Positions 6,022 through 12,447 of a DNA stretch of 12,447 bases are shown here, one piece after another (position 1 is the stretch's first letter; every line of letters starts with the position of its first letter). Below the pieces are notes generated by a model, which was given only the letters and a program-made list of their open reading frames with translations, did no database searches and had not been told where the DNA came from. Both the position numbers and the translations under genes were made by a program. Origin of the DNA: DASZZY01 sp036260395 (GTDB lineage: Bacteria; Actinomycetota; UBA4738; CALAEC01); the NCBI GenBank assembly GCA_036260395.1, contig DASZZY010000038.1:1-12447 (forward strand), written 5' to 3'.

Positions 6022-8670
6022 CTGAGCAGCGCGTCGGGCCTGCCGACGGGGACGGTGACGTTTCTGTTCACCGACATCGAGGGCAGCACGAAGCTCCTCA
6101 ACCAGCTCGGCGACGGCTACCCCGTGATCCTGGAGCAGCACCAGCGGCTCCTCCGCGAGGCATTCGCCTCCGGCGATGGCGTGGAGATCTCGACCGAGGG
6201 CGACTCGTTCTTCGTGGTGTTCCCGAGGGCCCCCCAGGCGGTCGCCGCGGCGGTCGCGGGGCAGCGCGCCCTGGCCGAACATCTCTGGCCGGACGGGACG
6301 TCCGTGAAGGTCCGGATGGGCCTCCACACCGGCGAAGGGCGGCTGGCGGCGGACGACTACGTCGGCCTGGACGTGCACCGGGCGGCCCGGATCGGCGCGG
6401 CCGGCCACGGAGGCCAGATCCTGCTCTCCGGGGCGACGCGGGCCCTGGTGGAGCAGGCGCTTCCGGAGGGGGTCAGCCTCCGCGATCTGGGCGAGCACCG
6501 GCTGAAGGACCTCGTCCACCCCGAGCGGCTCTACCAGGTCGTGGCCGAGGGGCTGGAGTCCGACTTCCGCCCTCCTAAGACGCTCGACGCGCGCCCGACG
6601 AACCTCCCCCAGCAGCTGACGTCCTTCGTCGGCCGGCAGCGGGAGCTCGACGACGTGAAGGAGGCGCTGCAGCGAACCCGGCTGCTCACGCTCACCGGCC
6701 CGGGAGGAACCGGCAAGACGAGGCTGTCCCTCCAGGTCGCCGCGGACCTGCTTGCGCGGTACGAGGACGGCGCGTTCTTCGTCCCGCTGGCGCCGATCAC
6801 CGACCCCTCCCTGGTGATCCCCACGATCGCCGAGGTCCTCGGGCTCCACGAGGAGGCTCGCCGACCGACCATCGAGGTGCTGGTCGAGCACCTGGCCGAC
6901 AAGGACCTCCTCCTGGTCCTGGACAACTTCGAGCAGGTCGTGGACGCGGCGCCGCAGGTCGGCGAGCTGCTCTCGTTGACATCACGCACCAGGCTGCTGG
7001 TCACGAGCCGGGAGCCCCTCGGCGTGCACGGGGAGCACGAGTATCCCGTGCCGCCCCTGGGGGTTCCCGACCCGGCGCGCCTGCCCCCTCTCGGGTCGCT
7101 CTCGCAGTTCGAGGCCGTCAGCCTGTTCCTCGAGCGGGCCAGGGCCGTCAACCCCCGCTTCGAGGTGGACGAGGACAACGCCCCGGCGGTGGCCGAGATC
7201 ACGGCCCGGCTCGACGGCCTGCCGCTGGCCATCGAGCTGGCCGCGGCGCGGTCCAAGCTGCTGACGCCGCAGGCCATGTTGAAGCGATTGGGGCATCGGC
7301 TGACCCTGCTCGCCGGCGGCCGCCGCGACCTCCCCGGCCGCCAGCAGACCCTCCGTGACGCCATCGCCTGGAGCTACGACCTGCTGGACGACGATGAGGC
7401 CCGGCTGTTCGTCCGGCTCTCGGTGTTCGTCGGGGGGTTCGGGCTCGAGGCCGTCGACGCGGTGTGCGACCCGGACGGGTCCCTCACGCCGGATGCCTTC
7501 GAAGCGGTGGCGTCGCTGGTCAACAAGAGCCTCCTGCGGCGGATCGAGGGCCCTGCGGGGGAGGCGCGGTTCTTCATGCTGGAGACGATCCGCGAGTACG
7601 CCATGGAGCGGCTCGAGGAGAGGGCCGAGGGCGATGACCTCCGTCGCCGGCACGCGGAGCACTTCCGCGCCCTGGCGGAGAGCGCCGCCCCCCTCCTGAC
7701 CGGCGAACGGCAGGCTGAGTGGCTGGAGGTGCTGGCCGCCGAGCACGACAACCTTCGCGCGGCCTTCGACTGGGCGGTCGAGCGCACCGACGCGGAGCTG
7801 GCGTTCCGGATCGGCGCCCCGCTGTGGCGCTTCTGGCAGTTCCGCGGCCATCTCCGGGAGGCCCGGGGGCGCCTCGAGCGCGCGCTGGCGCTCCTCGGCG
7901 GACCGGCGGACGCCCGGGCGGATGCCCTGGAGGCGGCCGGCGGGGTGGCGTACTGGACGGGGGACTTCAAGGCGGCACAGGCGTTCTACGAGGCATGCCT
8001 GGAGCTGAGGCGGCAGGTCGGGGACGTCCGGCGCGTCGCGGAAGCCCTGTACAACCTGTCGTTCATCTTCCACGTCCCCAAGGGCGTGGTCGATCTCGAT
8101 CGCGGCAGGCAGCTCCTCGAGGAGAGCCACGAGCTGTTCGCGGAGATCGGAGACCGGCGCGGGCAGGCCAACGTCAGCTGGGCGATGGCCAACGTCTACA
8201 TCCGGCTGGGCGAGCGGGAACGGGCGGAGGCGGCGGCTCGCGACAGCCTCGACGCGAACCGTGCGCTGGGGGATCGGTTCGGGATCGGCTGGTCCCTGCA
8301 CACGCTGGCCGCCCTCCTGATCACCCGTGGAGAAACCGACGAGGCTGGCCGGCACCTCCAGGGAGCCCTGGAGATTTTCATGGACGCCGGCGACCTGTCC
8401 GGCATCGCGCTGCTTCTGGCGGACTTCGCCGCCGCGGCGCTGGAGGACGGCGACGAGGACCGGGCGGCCAGGCTGGCTGGGGCGGCGTTCACCCAGGCGG
8501 CCGCCAGCGGGATCGATCTCGGCCTGGCCGCGTTCGTCCTCGAAGGGATCTTCGCCGCACGGGAGGAGCTGGCGAGACGTCCCGCGTACGGCGAGGGGGA
8601 GGCGCTGTCGGTAGAGCACGCCGTGGCGTACGCCCTGGGGCACGAGCCGGCCGCCCGATCCGGGTCCTAG
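6022..8670 (+). CDS. Cyclase-homology domain / STAND ATPase / TPR protein, copy 1
   Basis: About 882 residues. Residues 8-185: class III nucleotide cyclase-like domain (TGTVTFLFTDIEGS). Metal-binding Asp18 and Asp61 (GDSFFVVF) are kept. Aligned by eye to Rv1625c, the substrate Lys is Ser57, the substrate Asp is Asp112, the catalytic Asn is His119 and the Arg is Arg123 (DVHRAAR), so activity is doubtful or altered. Residues 205-500: STAND/NB-ARC ATPase with Walker A GPGGTGKT (226-233), Walker B LLLVLDNFE (Asp301), TSR (328-330) and GLPLAIELAA (399-408). A winged-helix-like segment follows (LVNKSLLRRIEG). Residues 540-830 are TPR-like helices. It ends with EALSVEHAVAYALG and no LuxR helix-turn-helix. 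CTG 6022 is chosen because GAGAGGAGGG (6006-6015) is well spaced; GTG 5995 directly abuts the -10 and GTG 6055 would cut the first strand. No membrane segment. Input signal and partner are unknown. Confidence 0.88.
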   Translation: MSSASGLPTGTVTFLFTDIEGSTKLLNQLGDGYPVILEQHQRLLREAFASGDGVEISTEGDSFFVVFPRAPQAVAAAVAGQRALAEHLWPDGTSVKVRMGLHTGEGRLAADDYVGLDVHRAARIGAAGHGGQILLSGATRALVEQALPEGVSLRDLGEHRLKDLVHPERLYQVVAEGLESDFRPPKTLDARPTNLPQQLTSFVGRQRELDDVKEALQRTRLLTLTGPGGTGKTRLSLQVAADLLARYEDGAFFVPLAPITDPSLVIPTIAEVLGLHEEARRPTIEVLVEHLADKDLLLVLDNFEQVVDAAPQVGELLSLTSRTRLLVTSREPLGVHGEHEYPVPPLGVPDPARLPPLGSLSQFEAVSLFLERARAVNPRFEVDEDNAPAVAEITARLDGLPLAIELAAARSKLLTPQAMLKRLGHRLTLLAGGRRDLPGRQQTLRDAIAWSYDLLDDDEARLFVRLSVFVGGFGLEAVDAVCDPDGSLTPDAFEAVASLVNKSLLRRIEGPAGEARFFMLETIREYAMERLEERAEGDDLRRRHAEHFRALAESAAPLLTGERQAEWLEVLAAEHDNLRAAFDWAVERTDAELAFRIGAPLWRFWQFRGHLREARGRLERALALLGGPADARADALEAAGGVAYWTGDFKAAQAFYEACLELRRQVGDVRRVAEALYNLSFIFHVPKGVVDLDRGRQLLEESHELFAEIGDRRGQANVSWAMANVYIRLGERERAEAAARDSLDANRALGDRFGIGWSLHTLAALLITRGETDEAGRHLQGALEIFMDAGDLSGIALLLADFAAAALEDGDEDRAARLAGAAFTQAAASGIDLGLAAFVLEGIFAAREELARRPAYGEGEALSVEHAVAYALGHEPAARSGS

Positions 8671-8721
8671 GCGGCGCGGCTCGAGCGCGCTCCCGTCCAG
8701 CCGAGCCCCCGGCCGCGAGCG

Positions 8722-8727
8722 CATAAT
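8722..8727 (+). promoter_or_regulatory. -10-like element CATAAT upstream of the second cyclase-STAND-TPR gene
   Basis: CATAAT followed by GG matches the -10 consensus at five of six positions and shares the ATAATG core with 5990-5995 ahead of copy 1. Its distance to the proposed start (GTG 8774) is 46 nt, against 27 nt in copy 1, so the leader is longer here. No clear -35 was found. The ATG inside this element (8726) is in frame with the gene and could be mistaken for its start. Confidence 0.5.
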
Positions 8728-8734
8728 GGCCGTC

Positions 8735-8758
8735 CGGACCGAGCGATCGGCCCGTCCG
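8735..8758 (+). other. Putative leader hairpin with a GNRA-type loop
   Basis: In the predicted 5' leader of copy 2, CCGA (8739-8742) and TCGG (8747-8750) flank the tetraloop GCGA, a GNRA-type loop. CGGAC (8735-8739) and GTCCG (8754-8758) could extend the stem across an unpaired CCC. It lies just upstream of the ribosome-binding site (8763-8772). In DNA this GC-rich such pairings arise easily, so function is uncertain. Confidence 0.25.
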
Positions 8759-8773
8759 CACCGGGGAGGAGGC

Positions 8774-11425
8774 GTGACCGCGAAGCAGTTGCCCACCGGG
8801 ACGGTGACGTTCCTGTTCACCGACATCGAGGGGAGCACCCGCCTGCTGAACCGCCTCGGCGACGGGTACGCGCCGCTGCTCGAGGCCCACCAGCGGCTCC
8901 TCCGCGAGACGTTCGCCGCGGGGGAGGGGGTGGAGATCGCCACCGAGGGCGACTCGTTCTTCGTGGTCTTCTCCCGGGCGCCCCACGCGATGGCCGCGGC
9001 GATCGAGGCGCAGCGGGCGCTGGCCCGCCACGCCTGGCCGGACGGGGTCGCGGTCAAGGTGCGGATGGGGCTGCACACCGGCGAGGGGATCCTCGGGGCC
9101 GACAACTACGTCGGCGTCGACGTCCACCGCGCGGCCCGGATCGCCGCCGCGGGACACGGCGGCCAGATCCTGGTCTCGGAGGCCACGCGAGGGCTCGTCG
9201 GTCAGACGCTGGAGGGCGTGACGTTCCGGGACCTCGGCGAGCACCGGCTCAAGGACCTGGCCCACCCGGAGCGGCTGTACCAGGTGGTGGCCGAGGGCCT
9301 CGAGGCGGAGTTCCCGCCGCCGCGCACGCTCGACGCCCGCCCCACGAATCTGCCCCAGCAGCTCACCACCTTCGTCGGTCGGCACCGGGAGCTCGGCGAG
9401 GTCAAGGAGGTCCTCGAGCGTACGCGCCTGCTGACCCTGACCGGCCCGGGAGGCACCGGGAAGACCCGGCTGTCGCTGCAGGTGGCTGCGGAGATGATCG
9501 ATGCCTTCCACGACGGCGTCTTCTTCGTCCCGCTGGCGCCCATCACCCAACCCGGCCTGGTGATCGCGACGATCGCCCAGACCCTCGGCCTCCACGAGGA
9601 CCCCAAGCGGCCGACCGTCGAGGTCCTGGTCGAGCATCTGGCCGACAAGGAGATGCTCCTGGTCCTCGACAACTTCGAGCAAGTCGTGGACGCCGCCCCG
9701 GACGTCGGGCAGATCCTGTCGTCCACGTCCCGCGTGAAGGTCGTCGTCACGAGCCGGGAGGCGCTCGGCCTGCACGGCGAGCAGGAGTACCCCGTGCCGC
9801 CGCTCGGCGTCCCCGACCCGATGCACCTGCCACCCCTGGCCTCGCTGTCTCAGTTCGAGGCCGTGAGCCTGTTCGTGGAGCGCGCCAAGGCCGTGAACCC
9901 GAGGTTCGTCGTGAACGAGGAGAACGCTCCCGCGGTGGCGGAGATCACCGCCCGGCTGGACGGCCTGCCGCTGGCCATCGAGCTCGCCGCCGCCCGGTCG
10001 AAGATCCTCTCGCCCCAGGCCATGCTGAAGCGCCTCGGGCATCGCCTGGCCCTGCTCTCCGGCGGCGCCCGAGATCTGCCCGGCCGCCAGCAGACCCTCC
10101 GGGATGCCATCGCCTGGAGCTACGAGCTGCTGGAGGAGGACGAGCGCGCGCTGTTCGCGCGGCTCTCGGTGTTCGTCGGCGGCTTCAACCTGGAGGCCGC
10201 TGAGGCGGTGTGTGACCCCGACGGCTCCCTGGGGATGGATCCGCTGGAGGCGGTCGGGTCGCTGGTCAACAAGAGCCTGCTCCGGCAGATGGAGGGACCG
10301 GGCGGCGAGCCGCGGTTCTTCATGCTGGAGACCATCCGGGAGTACGCGATCGAGCGGCTGGACGAGAGCGGTCAGGGCGAGGACCTCGGGCGCCGGCACG
10401 CCGAGCGCTTCCGCGACCTTGCGGCACGGGCGGCCCCGGAGCTGACGGGTGAGCGGCAGAGCGAGTGGCTCGACGCGCTCGCGGTCGAGCACGACAACCT
10501 GCGCGCGGCGTTCGATTGGGCGGTGGAGCGGTCCGACGCCGACCTGGCGCTCCGGATCGCCGCCCCGCTGTGGCGGTTCTGGCAGTTCAGGGGGCACCTC
10601 CGCGAGGCCCGGGTTCGGTTCGAGCGGGCGCTCGGTCTCCAGGGAGGATCCGCCCAGGCCCGGGCGGCGGCGTTCGAGGGCGCCGGCGGCGTCGTGTACT
10701 GGATGGGTGACTTCGAGGCATGTGCCCGGTACTACCAGGCGAGCCTGGACCTCTACCGCGAGCTCGGGGACCGGCGTGGCGAGGCAGAGGCGCTCTACAA
10801 CCTGTCGTTCGCGTACCTCGTCCCGCAGCCGCCCGACGTCGAAGGAGGAGCCCGGCTGCTGGAGGAGAGCCGGCGGGTGTTCGCCGAGCTCGGCGACGAG
10901 GCCGGTCAGGCCAAGGTCGCGTGGGGGCTGGGGAACGTCTACTACCGGCTGGAGGACTTCGAGCGGGCCGAGGCGGTCCTCAGCGAGAATGTCGATGTCA
11001 AGCGCCGACTCGGCGACCGCTTCGGGACTGCCTGGGGGCTGCACACCCTGGGCCTCGTCCTGCTGCGAATGAGGAAGAACGGCGAGGCCAAGGCGCGGTT
11101 CCGCGAGTCGCTGGAGATGTTCTCGGAGGTCAACGACCTCTCCGGCATCACGCTGCTCCTCGGGGACTTCGCCGCCGCGAGGTACGAGGACGGCGACGAG
11201 ATCGAGGCGGCCCGGATGGCCGGCGCGGCCGACGCGCTCCGCGAGGTGAGCGGGACGGAGCTGGCCTCCTATGTGTTCGAGGACCCCGTCTGGCTCGATG
11301 CCATCGCCAAGCTCCGGAGGGATCCCACGTACCGGGAGCCGTTCGAGGAGGGGAAGCGGCTGTCCGTGGACGACGCGGTGGGCCTGGCGCTGGGCCGCGA
11401 GCCCACCGGTCAGCCCTCCGAGTAG
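8774..11425 (+). CDS. Cyclase-homology domain / STAND ATPase / TPR protein, copy 2
   Basis: About 883 residues, collinear with copy 1 throughout. The cyclase-like domain keeps metal-binding Asp17 and Asp60. It has Ala56 at the substrate-Lys position, Asn111 where copy 1 has Asp112, and His118/Arg122 in DVHRAAR, so it departs further from the catalytic consensus. Walker A GPGGTGKT is at 224-231, Walker B LVLDNFE has Asp299, and TSRE and GLPLAIELAA follow. TPR-like helices include YWMGDFEACARYYQASLDLY and LGNVYYRLEDFERAEAVL. The C-terminus (KRLSVDDAVGLALGREP) ends without a LuxR helix-turn-helix. GTG 8774 (MTAKQLPTGTVTFLF) follows GGGGAGGAGG (8763-8772) at close spacing. In-frame ATG 8726 overlaps the -10-like element and would add a low-complexity MAVRTERSARPHRGGG leader. 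The last 16 nt overlap the convergent DUF3179 gene. Confidence 0.88.
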   Translation: MTAKQLPTGTVTFLFTDIEGSTRLLNRLGDGYAPLLEAHQRLLRETFAAGEGVEIATEGDSFFVVFSRAPHAMAAAIEAQRALARHAWPDGVAVKVRMGLHTGEGILGADNYVGVDVHRAARIAAAGHGGQILVSEATRGLVGQTLEGVTFRDLGEHRLKDLAHPERLYQVVAEGLEAEFPPPRTLDARPTNLPQQLTTFVGRHRELGEVKEVLERTRLLTLTGPGGTGKTRLSLQVAAEMIDAFHDGVFFVPLAPITQPGLVIATIAQTLGLHEDPKRPTVEVLVEHLADKEMLLVLDNFEQVVDAAPDVGQILSSTSRVKVVVTSREALGLHGEQEYPVPPLGVPDPMHLPPLASLSQFEAVSLFVERAKAVNPRFVVNEENAPAVAEITARLDGLPLAIELAAARSKILSPQAMLKRLGHRLALLSGGARDLPGRQQTLRDAIAWSYELLEEDERALFARLSVFVGGFNLEAAEAVCDPDGSLGMDPLEAVGSLVNKSLLRQMEGPGGEPRFFMLETIREYAIERLDESGQGEDLGRRHAERFRDLAARAAPELTGERQSEWLDALAVEHDNLRAAFDWAVERSDADLALRIAAPLWRFWQFRGHLREARVRFERALGLQGGSAQARAAAFEGAGGVVYWMGDFEACARYYQASLDLYRELGDRRGEAEALYNLSFAYLVPQPPDVEGGARLLEESRRVFAELGDEAGQAKVAWGLGNVYYRLEDFERAEAVLSENVDVKRRLGDRFGTAWGLHTLGLVLLRMRKNGEAKARFRESLEMFSEVNDLSGITLLLGDFAAARYEDGDEIEAARMAGAADALREVSGTELASYVFEDPVWLDAIAKLRRDPTYREPFEEGKRLSVDDAVGLALGREPTGQPSE

Positions 11426-12447
11426 ACCTCGCTCTCGGGGTAGAAGGCCTGCCACGCGAACCAGAAGGCGTCGACGTGGGGCACCGGCTCCAGCCGCGTC
11501 CCGGCGAGCGAGCCGGAGACCGCGCGTCCGCCGATCGTCCACGACGATCCCGTCTCACGGTCTCGGATCGTGCCCTCGCGGATCCCGAACGTCAGCCGCC
11601 GCCCCTCCGTCTGGGCGAGGAACACCCCCGACGTGCCGACGTCGCGGCCGTCGGCGATGCGTTCGGTGTCGAGCGCGGACGCCACGCCGGCTTCCCAGAA
11701 GACGGCCACCGGCCGTCCCGCCACGGTGTCGTTGATGGCGCCGATTCGGTCGTCCGTGGCGAGGGTCCGATAGGGGTACGCGACCACGACGCCGTCGATC
11801 GTCACTCCCGCGACCCGTTCCATCGGCTCGAGGCGGCCGTCCACGGGCCGATCGAAGAAGCTCCCGTACGGCCCGGGCTGGCGGTCGTAGCCGACGTAGG
11901 GGTTCGTCTGATAGGAGCCCGAGCCGGCGCTCGGCCGGGAGAGCACCCTGCCGTTCGGGTGGTCCCGCCGCCACTGGGCGAAGGAGAGGATCTGCGCGGG
12001 GAGGACCTCCAGCGTCCTCCCCGCGAGCGGGCCCTGGATCGATTCCCCCGTCAACTGCAGCCACAGGGACCCGGTCTGCCGGTCGTACATGACCAGGTCG
12101 GAGGCGTACAGCTTGCCGGAGACGCCGAACTCCAGGGTCCGCTCGCCGACCCGGCGGTCGAAGGCGATGGCCGAGTTGCACAGCGGACAGTACGTCACGG
12201 CGACGGGCCGGCCTGCGATCACGTCGTTGACGATCTCGTGCCGGGTCATGATCTGGAGGGGATACGCTCGTGCATCGCCGTCGAACTCCACCGACGCCAC
12301 GGGGGCCCGGTCCGCCACCCAGGCGGCGCGCCCGGGCGGGATGAACGTCGGGTCGTCGATGGAGGGGATCTGGTCGGGAGCCAGTACGTCCACCAGCATG
12401 GCCCGATCGAACCGGTCGCCGGCTCGACCCGGTCCGGGCCCGGCGGG
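11410..12447 (-). CDS. DUF3179 domain protein, 5' end beyond the window
   Basis: At least 329 residues from the internal ATG at 12399. The frame stays open upstream to the window edge (AGDRFDRAM...), and the family usually has an N-terminal signal or lipoprotein segment before the IPSIDDPTF region, so the true start probably lies outside. Family hallmarks are AIDDP-like IPSIDDPTFIP, RAYPLQIMTRHEIVND, the TYCPLCNSAIAFDR motif (Cys71 and Cys74, counted from ATG 12399), VSGKLYASDLVMYDRQTGSLWLQ, and the second-repeat AVFW and GSSWTIGG. DUF3179 proteins are of unknown function and often exported; the CPLC motif resembles a metal or redox site, which is inference. The gene is convergent with copy 2 and its stop (11412-11410) lies inside the last codons of copy 2. 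Confidence 0.88.
   Translation of the reverse strand, partial: PAGPGPGRAGDRFDRAMLVDVLAPDQIPSIDDPTFIPPGRAAWVADRAPVASVEFDGDARAYPLQIMTRHEIVNDVIAGRPVAVTYCPLCNSAIAFDRRVGERTLEFGVSGKLYASDLVMYDRQTGSLWLQLTGESIQGPLAGRTLEVLPAQILSFAQWRRDHPNGRVLSRPSAGSGSYQTNPYVGYDRQPGPYGSFFDRPVDGRLEPMERVAGVTIDGVVVAYPYRTLATDDRIGAINDTVAGRPVAVFWEAGVASALDTERIADGRDVGTSGVFLAQTEGRRLTFGIREGTIRDRETGSSWTIGGRAVSGSLAGTRLEPVPHVDAFWFAWQAFYPESEVYSEG

Larger units (their letters stand above)
8671..8773. other. Spacer between the two paralogues, with inverted repeats
   Basis: This 103-nt spacer has no gene and no trace of a lost helix-turn-helix coding segment that I can recognise. It holds a perfect palindrome GAGCGCGCTC (8683-8692) and a wider inverted repeat GGCTCG (8678-8683) / CGAGCC (8702-8707). 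No T-run follows, so intrinsic termination of copy 1 is only a weak possibility. The promoter-like element and leader hairpin of copy 2 follow. Confidence 0.35.
6022..11425 (+). repeat. Tandem gene duplication (two diverged full-length copies)
   Basis: Copy 1 (6022-8670) and copy 2 (8774-11425) are direct repeats of one gene with the same length and domain order. In the 72-residue stretch beginning LPTGTVTFLF I count 14 differences by eye. The DNA also matches in long blocks but with many third-position changes, so the duplication is not recent. The last roughly 90 residues are clearly more diverged than the cyclase and ATPase parts. No transposon ends or target-site repeats flank the pair. 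Confidence 0.85.

Noticed and set aside
6982..9105. A 707-residue minus-strand reading frame spanning copy 1 and the start of copy 2
   Set aside because: It crosses two genuine sense genes and their spacer; its composition is that of a codon-structure shadow.
6022..11425. Interpretation of the STAND proteins as an Avs-type anti-phage defence system
   Set aside because: The cyclase-STAND-TPR architecture is better matched by actinobacterial signalling proteins; no effector nuclease, protease or TIR-like domain and no defence neighbours are present.
8489..11542. A 1017-residue uninterrupted minus-strand reading frame opposite copy 2
   Set aside because: High-GC genes commonly leave antisense frames open. 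Its translation has no recognisable domain and mirrors the paralogous antisense frame at 6982-9105 only because the sense genes are paralogues.
1..12447. CRISPR array, tRNA/rRNA genes, insertion sequences, phage or attachment sites
   Set aside because: No regularly spaced repeats, tRNA-like cloverleaf, transposase or integrase motifs, or flanking terminal repeats were found on reading both strands.

Overview
The window is very GC-rich DNA. Its proteins are heavy in Ala, Gly and Arg, GTG starts are frequent, and long uninterrupted antisense reading frames occur. This points to a high-GC actinobacterium or a similar uncultured lineage (Actinomycetota, possibly GC-rich Chloroflexota). No rRNA, tRNA, CRISPR array, insertion sequence or phage gene was seen, and most genes look like ordinary chromosomal genes.

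Layout. Left edge (1-304, minus): the 5' part of a probable eIF-2B-like protein gene that runs off the window and appears to carry a one-base frameshift. Divergent from it is a tight plus-strand pair (314-2170): a NadD-like nucleotidyltransferase and a stand-alone FIST-domain protein. Facing them is a compact minus-strand operon, transcribed arsC > tauE/safE-like permease > Fpg/Nei glycosylase (4181 down to 2260), with gaps of 4 and 1 nt. A 148-nt divergent intergenic region separates arsC from a plus-strand phosphate-uptake pair, a DUF47/PhoU-like accessory gene and pit (4330-5965).

The most distinctive part is 6022-11425. Two tandem paralogues, each about 880 residues, carry a class III nucleotide cyclase-like domain, a STAND/NB-ARC-type ATPase and a TPR array. 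Both lack canonical cyclase catalytic residues, neither has the LuxR-type DNA-binding domain found in related regulators, and each is preceded by its own ATAATG-containing promoter-like element. The right edge (11410-12447, minus) is a DUF3179 protein whose 5' end is outside the window. Its stop codon overlaps the end of the second paralogue tail to tail by 16 nt.

How the genes may work together. The Pit pair imports phosphate, and Pit systems are known also to let arsenate in. The divergently placed arsenate reductase makes physiological sense beside it, although no arsenite pump or ArsR repressor is visible. The two cyclase-like STAND-TPR proteins look like large signalling or sensor ATPases whose partner cannot be read from this window.
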